Shown: positions 9,494-23,900, counted from the stretch's first letter. The stretch is 64,000 bases of DNA from Chelydra serpentina (GCA_037349315.1 JBAIAC010000018.1:8680001-8744000); one strand, 5' to 3'. Translations and numbers: made by a program. Notes: generated by a model from the letters alone, not told the origin.

Positions 9494-10370
9494 ATCTGCA
9501 GGGATCAGTTCTGTTCAATATCTTCATCAGTGATTTAGATAATGGTATAGAGAGTACACTTATAAAGTTTGTGGATGATACCAAGCTGGCAGAGGTTGCA
9601 AGTGCTTTGGAGGATAGGATTAATATTCAAAATGATCTGGGCAAACTGGAGAAATGGTCTGAAGTAAATAGGATGAAATTCAATAAGGACAAATGCAAAG
9701 TACTCCACTTAGGAAGGAACAATCAGTTGCACACAGACAAAATGGGAAATGACTGCCTAGGAAGGAGTACTGCGGAAAGGGTTCTGGGGGTCATAGTAGA
9801 CCATAAGCTAAACATGAGTCAACGGTGTAACACTGTTGCAAAAAAACCAAACGTCATTCTGGGATGTATTAGCAGGAGTGTTGTAAGTAAGACACAAGAA
9901 GTAATTCTTCCGCTCTACTCCGCACTGATTAGGCCTCAACTGGAGTATTGTGTCCAGTTCTGGGCGCCACATTTCAGGAAAGATGTGGACAAATTGGAGA
10001 GAATCCAGAGAAGAGTGACAAAAATGATTAAAGGTCTAGAAAACATGACCTATGAGGGAAGATTGAAAAAATTGGGTTTGTTTACGTAAAAGGAGGGAGA
10101 AATTTTTTTTTTCTTAACCTCTGAGGATAGGACAAGAAGCAATAGGCTTAAATTGCAGCAAGGGCGGTTTAGGTTGGAAATTATGAAAAACTTCCTATCT
10201 GGAATAAATTGCGTAGGGAGATTGTGGAATCTCCATCATTGGAGATTTTTAAGAGCAGGTTGGACAAACAAGGGTCAGAAATGGTCTAGATAGTATTTAG
10301 TCCTGCCATGAGTGCAGGAGACTTGACTAGATGACCTCCCGAGGTCCCTTCCAGTCCTATGATTCTATGA
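9494..10370 (+). mobile_element. CR1 LINE, 5'-truncated 3' end
   Basis: Begins inside the reverse transcriptase ([11 protein letters not shown]) and keeps a 201-codon open frame at 9484-10089 with FVDDTKLA in the place of the FADD active-site box, so one catalytic-box residue is altered. The C-terminal region continues in other frames after 10089, and the element ends in the typical tail GGTCCCTTCCAGTCCTATGA then TTCTATGA. It is a dead copy. Confidence 0.85.
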
Positions 10371-11677
10371 TAGTGAGTGAAAACATTACCAAAATCAGAA
10401 TAGTCGTGTTTTACACTCACTTGGCACTGGTGTAAATGATTATATAAAATGCAGGGCAACAGTGAATCAGGTCCTGAGTTTCTGCTGCTGTCTTCTGGCT
10501 AATTGGGCCAGATCCCCAGATGGTGTAAATTGGTATACTCCTTTTGACTTCAACAGCGCTATGCTGATATACACCAGCTGATGATCTGGCCCTCTATTTT
10601 TCGTTCCTCATACTTACGTCAGATTCATTTTGACTGATTCACACATATACTTTTTTTCCGCATATGACTTTTAAAGGAATATTTAGAACGTTTCTCAATA
10701 TACGTCACTCAACACATTTTTTACAGGGACAGATCTATGATTTTTTCATTGGGAGTGATGGGGATGCAAGAAGCTCACAATGACATTTCTAAACTTCTCA
10801 AAAAAGTGGAGACTTTGCTATATTATTCTAGGCAACTATATGGTTTCCCCTCCAAATCCACCCCCATTTTATATTCTTAATAGTTGCTATTTATAGAATG
10901 TCATTGGTGTACATGGTACTTTCCATACATGTAATATCACAAGATACCTGTCCCAAATGGCTTACAAACTAACTTAGATAAAAGTACAAGAGAAGAACTA
11001 GATGGAGCACCAAAACCAGTATGATTGCTTTTTGAGTTTGCACCTGTCTTATTAGTTCCAACTTTGTCGGTTTTTTCCTTTCTTTACTTTGATATTATAA
11101 TTTATATTGGTATTTAAGTGCAGGCTATGTCAACGCCTATAAGGAAAGGCATGAGAGCAGGGTGGATGGTAGTGAGGGAAAGCTAACTTGGAGACACATG
11201 AAGGAGACTGAGTTTGCTTACTGTACTAGAGAAGGAGTACTTTAATTCTGACCTGGAGGCACCTTGCCTTCCTGTAAGGGCAGTTCCATCCCCATGCCCA
11301 TTCAGTCCATAGTCCCTCTGATGGGACTGTTACCAGGAATGGCAGGGTGGTAGAATATGAGGATGAGAATTGTCTATTAGGAAGTGGATTGAAAATACCA
11401 ATCTAGGTAAGGTGCAGGCTTTCTAACAGAAAATGGCAAAGGTTTCCACTACCATTTTAAACAAAGGATTATTAACAAGGGCAGCAATTTAATCCCATTG
11501 AATCCTCAACAATATGCTCTGCCCGAGAGTCCATGCTGCCAGCCTTAATATCATTAGTGAAGACATTTTTCTAATGTCAACGTATTTATTCAAAATAAGG
11601 ACAAACAAAGGCATCTATTTTAAATAAACATTTATTTTTAGATTGGCTCGGTTATTATACTAAATATATTAAAACTA
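10371..11677. other. region downstream of RSPH4A, no gene recognised
   Basis: AT-rich DNA. Around 10860-11000 there is old repeat wording (GGTACTTTCCATACATGTAA, CTGTCCCAAATGGCTTACAA) of the MIR/L2 kind. The 3' UTR of RSPH4A probably ends within 11580-11727. Confidence 0.45.
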
Positions 11678-11683
11678 TTTATT
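11678..11683 (-). terminator. RSPH4A: RSPH4A polyadenylation signal (AATAAA)
   Basis: AATAAA on the minus strand 45 bases past the stop codon. A second AATAAA lies at 11636-11631. Which one is used cannot be told. Confidence 0.6.
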
Positions 11684-11727
11684 ATTTTTTAGAAAAACTT
11701 TTATACAAATCTGATTCTTGTAGCATT

Positions 11728-11962
11728 TTAATCATCCTCATCTTCATCTTCTTCTTCCTCTATCTCATCCATTTCCTCAGCTGCAGCCAAAGCTTCTTCC
11801 TGTGCAGCCTTGAGTGCCTGCTCCTCTTCCACAGTAGGGTCATTCATTTCAGTGATTTCTGGCCCACTGGGATACTCTGTCTGCACTGGTGGGGGCATCG
11901 AGGGTGAGTAGTTCTCTGGACTGTATTTGTGACCCCAGCCCAGATAGATATTATCAAATTTC
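11728..11962 (-). CDS. RSPH4A: RSPH4A exon 6 (last coding exon)
   Basis: Acceptor CCCTCAG precedes 11962. Encodes [20 protein letters not shown], then the [20 protein letters not shown] region, an Ala/Glu-rich helix and an acidic end, with TAA at 11730-11728. The open frame upstream of 11962 is intron read-through. Confidence 0.93.
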
Positions 11963-14900
11963 CTGAGGGAAAAAAGAAAGAGATCACACAACTTCCTGGC
12001 AAAAAAAACCTGAGGGCTCTGCCTATTCTTAGGCTTCCCAACTTCACTGAACAAAAACCAATATGGGACATATTTTCTATAGCTATCATATTCAATAATG
12101 GCATCGACAGTTAACTGATGTAAATAATGATGAATGTATTATGTGGCTACTAAAGATCCCATTGCACTTTTTTGCAAGAATAGGAGTCTTAAGCCTGAAG
12201 TCTTGGCCAAATACTAGTTGGATAATTACATTCTATAAATCTGAATTCCACTACAGTTCCAGTGAAGATGGTATTCTTCACTTCTTGCCCTAAATTATTG
12301 TTGTTATTGCTGTGCACTGTTAAATGGCCTCCATGATCAACTCCTGAGGTGGCTACATTTTAGTAGTGGGTGAAGTCAGTGGATTAAAAATCACCAAAAC
12401 ATTTCAACGGAATGAATTAAATAGGTTTCTTTTAACCAGTCTAGCTATATAAATAAGAGCTACCTACTTGCCGATAGCATAGGAGTACGCTCCAGGCCAC
12501 AGGTTGGACTGAAGGACTGCAATGGCATATTGAGGAACCAGGTTTGTGGATAACTGAGATGTCCAAGGAGGGATGTTCTGAATTTCTGCCAAAAAAACCA
12601 ACCACACACACTTACGTGAATTACCTGACTCATGAACATCTATGAACTATTTGGTAGTTAGGTACAGGACAGGATTTCGTCTCTATACAGTTGTTCTCAA
12701 AACCCAAGCAATTGATGTATCCTAAAAATGGATTTTAAAATGGATGTTAAAGGAGTTGATGGACAACAGGCAAAAGCTTTAAATATTGTGGGAGCCTTGT
12801 AATCTAAAGTCTGGTGTGGAGTCACTGGTTGATAGTCACAGAGTTATTAATTGAAGGGTGTAGTAAGAAGAACAGGAGAAAAGAAGGTTACACACACAGC
12901 TCCTGAAATGCAGGGGTACTTAATTCAATACCAGTTCCCCAGGCAAAGAACAGTGTGGACCACATACTGATAAATTTGGGAGACCCAGACCCCAATAATA
13001 CAAAGATATGACCTTAATCTAAGAATGGAGTGGTTGTACCATTGTCCATGACTTGTGGTATTGTGCTCTAGGATCTAAACTTTTATGTACTTTTTTTTCT
13101 AGCATAAGATAATGAATAGAATATTAGAATACTGAAAGAACTGGCACATGAGATTTCTATTCTGGAAGGGAAGGTCTTTTAAAATATCTATGTATTTGGG
13201 GGTAGTAACAGCTAACTATGTACCTATATTTAAGAAAGGGGAAAAAAAGTGATCCATGAAATTACAGACCTGTTAGTCTAACCTCAATAGTAAGCAAGGT
13301 TTCAGTACAAATTTGTGAATGAAAGAATAATTAAATTCACAGATGTATTTGATAAAGGGGATGTAGTGCAACATGGGTGTGACACTCTATACCCCAAGGC
13401 AGTGCCCTGTAAACCCCATATTCATCATTTGTATATAACTGTGATATGGCATATAAAGCAGGCCATCTGAGGTATCACGGGAAAGGTTATGATCTGCCAA
13501 AAGTCATTGTTCTATCTAAATATATATATCATTAGTGCATATGAAGTTGTGAGATTGTGTTGTATGGTTGTCACTAAAACATGCTGTAAGTTGGGAAGCA
13601 TCCAGATACTAGCTCCCCAAAGACAATAACCAGGGGGATAACCAATGCCCGGGTGGGTGTCGAACAACCATCAACAGCCATTGTCCAGCAAGGGAGCTAC
13701 AATTCAAAGACTCAACTGCTTAAGGCCATACCAGGGGAATTGCTCAAACTTGTCTGGTGACTCAGCAATGCCCACCAGACATGCCTGGACTTGTTTCTCC
13801 AAGCACATGGACTAAGGCCTTGGCTACACTTGCAGATGTACACTGCTGTGAGTTAAACCCGTCTTCGTACAGCTAAGTAGGGAAAGCGCTGCAGCCTGTC
13901 CACACTGGCAGCTGCCAGCGCACTAACGTGGCTACATTTGAGGCATTTGCAGCTGTATTGGGAGCGGTGCATTATGGGCGTTCAAGTGGCTGCAACGTGC
14001 TTTTCAAATGGGGGGGGGTAAGGGGGAGTGTGACAGGGAGCGTGTTGGGAGAGAGAGTGGATTTTTGGGGTATCCACAGAGTGTCAGCTCATTATCTCCT
14101 AAGTTTACACACCTCCACATCCCCCGCCTCACTCTCAATCACTGAAAGCAAGCAGCAGGGGCTTTGTTTGTTTTTAAAGAGCAGATAAAAGAGAACTCGG
14201 GGAAACGGAGCCCCCCCGTCTCTCTCCAAGCCAACTTTGCTGCCGGCATTCCTAACGGAGCCCCCCCCCCCCCCCTGCAAACAGTAGCTGTGTTTGCTTT
14301 TTTTTGTAAAGCAGCCACAGAACGGAGCTCTGAACTCCAACTCAGAAGTGCCGTTTCAAAACAAAGGGAGCTTCCAGAGGTCAGTTACTACGAATTCCCC
14401 GGCTACATTGAAGCAGCAGCGTACCAGCCACTACGCAACAGTTGCTATTCCTCTCGGAGAGGAGAAGTACCAGCAGCGCTGTTGCGCTGCACGTGCCTTG
14501 CAAGTGTAGCCAGTTAGTGAGTTACAGCGCTGCAGGCAGTTTTATTGCGCTGTAACTCGTGAGTGTAGCCAAGGCCTTAAGGGTATAAAACAGAACCCAG
14601 GGGCCCCATGCTTGGCCTTTTCTCCTTCCCTGACCTATGCTGCAAACAACAAGAATGCTCAGAAGACTGATGACTCAAACAGAGGAGATTGGCCCAGGTT
14701 TCAAGGGTAAAATCTGTGTACTATGTACTATAATATAAAGTGGGGTGAGAAAAACTGCTTAATATAGATGTTGCCCAGTCTAATAGGGTTGAAAGTTTAG
14801 ACTGAGTGCTTATATTTTATTTTATTTTAGTAACTAACTCTGACTTTTTGCCAATCACTTAAAATCTATCTTTTGTAATCAGTAAACTTGTTTTACTGTT

Positions 14901-17900
14901 TATCTTTACCAGTGAGTTTGCCTGAAGTGTTTGGTAAATCTGCTCAGGTTTACAAAGGCTGGTGTATATCCTGTGACGGTGTACCCCATGTGATGGTGTA
15001 CTCCATAAGGCTTTATGGGGAGATGCTTATAAATGTATATATGCTATAACTGGAATATGTTTTATGCTACTGTAGCATAAAACGTATTCCAGTTATATCA
15101 TATATACATTTATAAGCATCTCCCCATAAAGGGTACACCGTCACATATGCATTTTCCATTGATGAAGTGGTGAACCAATTAATAAACTTGCATTACTCAA
15201 GAAAGGGCCTTGAGCAGTGCAAGATGGTATATTCCTGAGGTACAAGGCTGGGAGTTGGGGGGATTTGGCTGGTGCCTTTCTCTGTGTGATTCATGCGTGG
15301 CTCTGGGAGCGTTCATGCAATTTAGCTGGGTGTGGAGCTCCACATGTTGTTGTGCTGAGTGATAACAGCTCCTGGAGGGGTTTGCTGCTTGTCACTAGCA
15401 AAGCATTGTGAGAGACAGCCCAGGCTAGAGAGCTAAGCGGGTACAACGGTCCTATAGTCCCAGGCTGCACCCCGGGGATCCTGTCACAATGGTTTTACCA
15501 AAGGTAGATCATTCCAGACCATCTTGATTTCCTTCTTTGAGAAAACAACTCATTTTTTTAGATAAGGGAAGTGCAGTAGATCTAATATACTTCAGTAAAA
15601 CATTTGACACAGTACCATATGGGAAATTATTGGTTAAATTAGGGAAGAGGGGGATCAGTAAAACATTGTAAGTTAGATAAGGAATTGGCTAAAGGGAAGA
15701 AGAAACGGCTTGTGATGCAAAGTGAATTATCGGATTGGAGGGAAGTTACTAGCAGAGTTCCTCAAGGATTGGTCTTTGGACCAATCTTATTCAATATTTT
15801 TATTAATGTTCTTGGCACAAAAAGTAGCAGTGTGCTAATGAAATCTGCTCATGATACAGAGTTGGGAAGCATTGTCAATACAGAGGAGGAACAGAATATT
15901 ATACAGGAAGATCTGGATGACCTTGAAGATTAGTGTAACGGAAATGGGATGAAATTCAATAATATAAGGTGTAAGTTCATGCACTTATGGTCTAATAGTA
16001 AGGATTTCTGCTACAAGCTGGGAGTTCAGAGGAGGAGAGAAACCTGGGTGTGTGGGCCATTCACAGGATGACTATGAGTTAATGCGCCTATGAGAAACAC
16101 AAATGCGATCCTAGAATATATTAGGCGAGGTATTTCCAGTAGAGATAGAAAAGTATTAATGGAATTGTACAAGGCATTGGTAAGACCTCACGTGGAAAAC
16201 TATTTACAGTTCTGATGACCCTTGTTCAAGAAAGCGGAATGTAAACTGGAACAGGTGCAGAGAAGAGCTACTAGAATGATCACGGGAATTGAGGGCCTAT
16301 TTTATGAGACTGGAAGAGCTTGGCTTTTTAAGTCCAGCAAAACGAAGGCTGAGAGGGGATAATGATTGCGCTCTGCAAATAAATTAGGGGGGTAAATACC
16401 AGGAAGGGTGAAGATCTATTTAAGCTAAGGACAATGCTGACACAAGAACAAATGGATATAAACTGGCCATAGACAAATTCAGACAGGAAATTATAAGATT
16501 TCTAGCCATCAGAGGCTAGATTCTGGAACAACCTCCAAATAGGAGTTGTGGGGGCCATAGGTGCTGACTTCCCCTCTTTCCCCTGGGTGCTCGTCCCCCC
16601 TTTGCCCCCGCCGCCACTCCACTCCTTCCATGAGGCCTTCCATGAGGCCCCACCCCTGCCCTGCATATTCCCACCCTGCCCCACCCACATTCCAACCCCT
16701 TCCAACCCCTTCTCCAAAGTCCCCAACTCTGCCCCCTCCCTGCCACTATTCTAGCTCCTTCAACAAATCCCCTCCCCGGCCCCGCCTCTTCCCCGCCTCC
16801 TCCCCTGAGCGCCACGTTCCTGCTCCTTCCCCTCCCTCCCGGAGCGTGCTCACGCTGCCAAACAGCTGTTTGGCGGTGACTGGGCGGGAAGTGCTGGGAG
16901 GTAGGTGCAGAAGCTTGGACATGGCAAGCTCAGGGTAGGAGAAGGAGGAGGTGGGGCAGGAGTGAGGGGAGCTTGGCTGCCGGTGGGTGCAGAGCATCCC
17001 CTAATTTTTCCCCGTGGGTGCTCCAGCCCTGAAGCACCCACAGAGTCAGTGCCTATGGTGGAGGCAAACAATTTAATTAGTTTTAAGAGTGAGGCATTTG
17101 CATGGCTCTTTAGCTGTCATTGCAAGGTATTTACATGCCAGATATGCTAAACATTTATATGCCCCTTCATGCTTTGGCCACCATTCCAGAGGACGCGCTT
17201 CCATGCCCATGACGCTCATTAAAAAAATAATGCGTTAACTGACTGAACTCCTTGGGGGAGAATTGTATGTACCCTGCACTGTTTTACCTACACTCTGCCA
17301 TATATTTCATGTTATAGCAGTCTCGGATGATAACCCAGCCCATGTTGTTCATTTCTTAAAATGAACACTTTTACTGCAGATTTCTCAAAATTCAAAGAAG
17401 GTACCAATGTGAGATTTCTAAAGATAGCTACAGCACTCAACGCAAGTTTTAAGAATCTGAAGTGCCTTCCAAAATCTGAGAGGGACGAGGTGTGGAGCAT
17501 GCTTTCAGAAGTCTTAAAAGAGCAACATGTCAATGCGGAAATTACAGAACCTGAACCATCAAAAAAGAAAATCAACCTTTTGCTGGTGGCATACAACTCA
17601 GATAATAAAAATGAACATGCGTCGGTCTGCATTGCTTTGGATTGTTATTGAGTAGAACCCATCATCAGCATGGACGCATGTCCTCTAGAATGGTGACTGA
17701 AGCATGAAGGGACATATGAATCTTTAGCGCACCTGGCACGTAAATGTCTTCTGACACCACCTACAAGACTGCCATGCAAAACCTCACTTTCAGGTGATAT
17801 TGTAAACATGAAGCGGGCAGCATTATCTCCAGCAAATGTAAACAAACTCATTTGTCTGAGTGATTGGCTGAACAAGAAGTAGAACTGAATGGACTTGCAG

Positions 17901-20900
17901 GCTCTAAAATTTTACATTGTTTTATGTTTGAATGCAGGTTTTTTTACATAATTCTACATTAATAAGTTCAACTTTCATGATAAAGAGATTGCACTGCAGT
18001 ACTTGCATTAGGTGAATTGAAAAATACTATTTCTTTTGTTTTTTTACAGTGAAAATACTTGTAATCAAAAATAAATATAATAGGAGCACTGTACACTTTG
18101 TATTCTGTGTTGTAATAGAAATAAATATATTTGAAAATGTAGGAAATATCCAAAAATATTTAAATAAATGGTATTCTATTATTGTTTAACAGTGCGATTA
18201 ATCACAATAAATTTTTTTAATCGCTCGACAGCCCTAGTCAAAAGGGATTCTCCCTGCCCAGTGTATTTTGGGAGGGTTTTTTTATTTCCTTTCTCTGAAG
18301 TATCAGGGATGGCCACAGCAGGAGATGTGAAATTAGGGTGGCACTGAGCATTCTGTCTCTCAGGTGCTGGGCTGGCTGGTTCTTGCTCACATGCTCAGGA
18401 TCCAGCTGATTGCCATATGTGGGGTCAGAAACAAATTTTCTACCAGATCAGATTATGTGTGATCTTGGGAGTTTTTTGGCAGCATGTGTGTGTGGGTCAC
18501 TTGCCAGGATTATCTGGATATATCTCACTTAATCATTTTCCTGCCATTGGTCCCTCCTGGTCTCTGCCTGTGACACATAATAGTCTAGTCTCCTGTAGGT
18601 TATACTATGTTGGTCGCATTTCAGATGTTGCGTTTAGTATGTGAGTCCTGGCTGGGGTTGGTGCCCTGTGATATAAAGGAGGGAAGACTAGTGATCCCTT
18701 CTGGCCTTAAACTCTATGACTCTAGTGGAGTTGTTAACTCTGAAACCTAAAGGTGACAGTTTAAATTTCAACATTGTTAACTATTTCCCTGTTGATCTTG
18801 TTAGCAGAAACATACAGCTAATGTGATTATCTCACAATCCCAAGCTACCTCCCATGCTGCCTTAGGGACCCAAAACTCTAAAATGTTTGTTAGACAGCTG
18901 CTAAAAACTCCAGATGGATGTTCACTGTAACAAAAGATCAAGGATTCAAAGACGTCTGAGTGGCCTGTACCTGCATCTTCCGAGAGTGGAGTCAGAAGAG
19001 GGGGTCCCACTTCTGGCTGTGGTTCATCTGGCTCTTCTGCTTTTTCCTCTTCCTCACCTTCTTCTTCTTCTTCCTCTGACTTCTGAGAGGGGTTAATCCA
19101 GGAACAGCGGCCCTACAACCAATGTACCAAGGATTATAAAGCAGGTGCAGCAATCTTTGAAATACTGTGATGTGAGTTAAAACATTCAGTTCAGAAGCAC
19201 TAAGGTGCCTAAACACCATGGTGATGGGTGGCATATCAAAAGAAAAATAGATAAATAGATGACATACAATTATACTTGGCAGAGTCCTCCAGGCATCCCT
19301 TGTTCAATTAGCTGCTTCAGAATTCATTCCCTTATACCTCAGTCATCAGATTTCAATCTGCTGTAGAGTTCTCAATTTTTTAAAAAGGTTCACTTAGTGT
19401 TCATGAAAGATTCTGGACTTAAACCAAAAGACTAAAATCCTATATTCATTCATAGCTAGATGGTGTTGGTAGGCAGAGCCGAGCAAGGGCGTTACTACCC
19501 TAGGGGCTTCTTTAGGAGGCACCGGGCCTCAAAGACACACCTCTGAGGCACAATTCGCACCCTGCTTCCCCCTTCCTCCAGTGAAGGGGTAATAATTTGC
19601 TTCTGGCCTATACCAGCAGCAAATTATAACACCCCCTGGCCCAGCTGTGCTGTATTACCATTCCCTCCCTGCATAGGGGCATGAAGTAAGCAGGCACATA
19701 GCACCCAGTTACTCTTGCATTTCTGGACCTAAGGTCCAGGTAGGCTGCACAAGTGTGTAGGGAGAAGTCTTACTTCTCCATCCTCCCCTGTGCAGGCATG
19801 TAGTCCAAATTACAATCCAGGCCTCACAGAGCAGAGACAGCATAGGCAGCAATGATTTCTGTATTTCCATACTGTTTTGCCGAAGTGCCTCAGTCCTGAC
19901 CACTTTCTATGGATGAGAGGATGGTTCTGACCTGGGTCCATTCAATCTTTGGCCTTGTTGCTGATCCTGCCAACTGTGATGGTACTATTCCACTGTGAAT
20001 ACAAGTGGCAGAATTGATTATTAAAGTGGAACTTGATTAATAAAGAACTCAAGGAGGGTAATATAATTAATGCTAATCAATTTAGGATTATGAAAAATAG
20101 ATCCTGTCAAACTAACTTGGTATGTTTTTTGAAAAGATTAAAAGTTTAGTTAATAAAGGTAATAGTGTTGATGTAATACATTTATGTAAGGAGTTTGGCT
20201 CGGTACCACATGACATTTTGATTTAAAAAGTTGTATGATACAAAATGAATATGGCACACATTAAATGGATTAAAAGTTGGCTTACTGACAGGTCACAAAA
20301 TGTAACTGTAAACAGGGAATCATCATCAAGTAGGGGCCTGCAGGGATTGGTTCTTGAGCCTACACTATTTAACATTTTTATCAGTGACCTGGAAGAAAAT
20401 ATAAAATCATCATGGATAAAGTTTGCATGTGACACAAAAATTGGGAGAATGGCAAATAATGAAGAGGAAAGGTCACAGATAAGAGCAATCCAGATTGCTT
20501 GGTGAGCTGGGAGCAAGCAAACAACATGCATTTTAATATGACTAAATGTAAATGTATACATCTAGGAAAAAGGAATATATACGTACAGGATGGGAGAAAC
20601 TATCCTTGGAAGCAGTGACTCTGAAAAAGATTTGGGGCATGGTGGATAATCAGAAGAATAAAAGCTCCCAGTGTGACACTGTCACTAAAAGGGCTAATGT
20701 AAACCTTGGATGCATAAACAGAGGAATCTCAAGCAAAAGTAAAGAGGTTGTTTTACCTCTGTATTTGACACTGGTGTGATCGCTGCTGAAATACTTTGTC
20801 TAGTTCTGGTGTCCACAGTTCAAGAATGATGTTGATAAATTGGAGAGCGTTCATAGAAGAACCACAAGAATGATTAAGGATTAGAAAACATGCCTTATAA

Positions 20901-23900
20901 TGGTAGACTTAAGGAGCTCAATTTAGCTGAACAAAGAGAAAGTTAAGGGGTGACTTGATCAGTCTATAAGTACTACATGGGCAACAAATATTTGATAATG
21001 GGTTCTTCAATATAGCAAAGGTATCACACAATGCAGTGGCTGAAAGTTGAAGCTAGACTACTTCAGACTGGAAATAAGATGTAAATTGTTATCAGTGAAG
21101 ATAATTATCCATTGGAAAAATTTACCAAATGTCACGGTGGATTCTCTATCATGGGGAAATTTTTTAAAATCAAGATTGGATGTTTTTCTAAAAAGGTATG
21201 CTCTAAGAATTACTTTGGGAAGTTCTATGATCTGTGTTATACAGGGCATCTGACTAACAAGTAACCTATGCAAAATGATGGACAGATTCATATAATCCAA
21301 GGCCAGAAGGGATTGTTCTGATCATCTAGTGACTAGTCACATCAGAACTAGACACTAGATGATCAGAACAATCCCTACTGGCCTTGGATTATATGAACCT
21401 GTCCATCATTTTGCATAGGTTATTGTTATGTCTGGCCAACACCTGGAAGGAACAACTCAAAATATTCTTAAGATTTTAAATATTTATTGATTTTCTATTT
21501 AAAGCCATAATTCTGTTGCCAAGAAATAAAAAAACAAATATTCACCAATACTCAATGTATGACTCTACAATATTATTGTTGTGCTGCTAGAGGGCAGTCA
21601 GTCACTCAGCAAAGAAAGATCAAGTTAATAAATACTCTTCCCAGACTTGTGTTGACATCATTAATGCTGCTAACTTTTAACAGGGAAATAAATGCCCTGT
21701 CTCACACAGCTTTTCCTTCAGAAGAAACAAAGGGACCACATTATCAGAGTTAAGTGTTATTTTCAAGCTTCTGTGATGGCATTACTTACAGTGTAAACAA
21801 CAAAAATTCAACTGGAGAAAATATTGGACAGTGTTCCCTTTATGTACAGTTATGAACAGCCTACTTTGGTATTAGCACTGTAGCTAGTAAAGCATACCTA
21901 GTCACTGCCAAGTCAGGAAAGAAACTGTCTCTGGCCTTTGGAGAAACAGAAACCAGAAAGAATCAAAGTCCACCAATGCGCAACCCCATATAATTACAGG
22001 AAATTGATTATTGATTATTGTAATTGGTATCCAAGATCAATACTGATTACATAGAACATTACCTGCATTAGAATATTCTGTACATGGTGCACCCAGTTGG
22101 AAAGGGAATCCACAAGTTCCATCACACTAATGGTCTCAAAGTCAGGATTTTCTTCATATGAGTCTCTTCCTGCTCCCCCCTCCTCCTCTTCATCTCCTTC
22201 CTCCTCTCCAAACTGGTAGAACCCCAGTGGGCTGATCTGGGTCCCTGCTGAGATCCGGGCGATCTGCACACGCAGGTAATTGGCCTCATTCCCCGGGAAA
22301 GGTGGATAGCTCACAATGGGAGCATCCAGCCTTCCAGTGAAGAACTTCTTGATTTTCCTGGCAGCCACAATTTGCGTTGGTGTCACTGGAGGTAACTTCA
22401 CCCAGGGTTTGCCTGGCTCATTACAGACAAAATAGATAAACTTATTGGTGCCAGTCCGGTTTTCTTCTTTTGGGACCACTGGTGGGGGCTTATAGGTGGA
22501 CTTTGGTGGCTCATCTTCTTTCTCCTCATCTTCTTCTTCATCTTTTTCTTCACTCCCCTCTTTTCCCCCCTCCTCAATCACTTCTTCCTCCTCTGTCTCC
22601 TCCTCCTCTTCCCCTTCCCGGTACTCCACTTCAGCCACAATATAGTTCATCTCCAGGCCCAAGATCTTGCCCCAGAAACGACATGTCTGGATTGGCTGCG
22701 TGCTGACGAGCTGCTTGAGGGCAAGGAATATATGGTAGTTTTCATCCATGCTCAAGCCGACTCCAGCTTGTTCAAAATAGAAGGCTGTCTCCATCACATT
22801 GGGTAGAGGGCTATCTGTCTAGGGAAGAAATTGCTGGAGTTAAAGCTGAGGTGTAAATAAAAGATATTTTTAAAGGGGTAAGTATATTACCCACTAAAAA
22901 TAATATTTAGCATTTATATAGTGTCTTTCATTCTTTCAAAGTGCTTTATAAACATTAATTAACTAAGCCTCACAACATCTCCTGAGGAAGGGAATAATAT
23001 ACCATTTTACAGAAGGAGAAATCGAGGCAGAGAGCTTAAACAATATGCAGCTTTCAGGTAGCAGTCTGGAAAAGAATCCAGGATTCCAAAATCCAGGTGC
23101 TCTTAACTACTTCAAATCATTCAGGGTCAGACTAGTTACAGGTGAACAGTATGAGCAATCTATACAAGGGATCTCAGTGCTGGCACTCATATACTAGAAC
23201 ATCAATGCCACTAAACGGTTGGGAGGCCACCGATGACCAGGGACAGCGAGACTGCATTTCCTTATGTGCAAGACAGGTGCATTTTGCAAGAACAGAATAT
23301 TCTTTTTACATACTCAGCTAATTTGGTTGGATTTCAAAAGCCTGAACGAACCAGAGAAATTCCATATATAGCCAGCAATCCCTCCCAAATATTAATGTCA
23401 CTCTTTTGGATACCTGGATATAGAGGTATTCTAAGCATGCATTATTTAAGATTGACTATATTACATGTGGGATTTTCAAAATCATTCAGCATTGGAGTAC
23501 TTCTGCTCACACTGAAATCAGTGGTAAACCTTCCATTGGCTTCAATGGAAACACAATTAGGCAACAACAAGCCTTTCTGAAAAGTCTCCCTATATCTTGA
23601 CATCTTTACCCCTTTACCATTTGGAGATTCATTCCCAGCCACTTACATCAGACAGAGGAGCAAAAAAAGTAAGACTGGAAGTTGTATATTATAGGGTGGA
23701 TAGTTTGGTGGAGTGACTATTAGTTTATGTGGAATTTCTCTGACACCCTCAAGCTCTTAAGTATCAACCAATTAGGTTGAGGATATGAAAAATGCAATTT
23801 CTTCTTCCAAAACATTGCTTTGTCTCACAAGGACATGTTACCACTTTGTTCTTGGCTATCACTGACCTGAAGATGACTGGTACAGCATGGACAAGATGGC

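Larger units (their letters stand above)
13378..15488. mobile_element. LTR-like element inserted in a LINE (contains a Harbinger MITE)
   Basis: Starts TGTGACACTC and ends CTGTCACA, so it has TG...CA limits with short inverted ends, and is flanked by ATGG (13373-13376 and 15489-15492). Without the nested MITE it is about 1.35 kb. A TATA-like TATAAAACAG lies near 14584, just right of the MITE. I see no gag, pol or env coding, so a solo LTR is the simplest reading, though a large nonautonomous DNA element cannot be excluded. Confidence 0.5.

Noticed and set aside
22470..22706. Plus-strand Pro/Leu-rich frame opposite RSPH4A exon 3
   Set aside because: Reverse of the acidic Glu-rich coding sequence.
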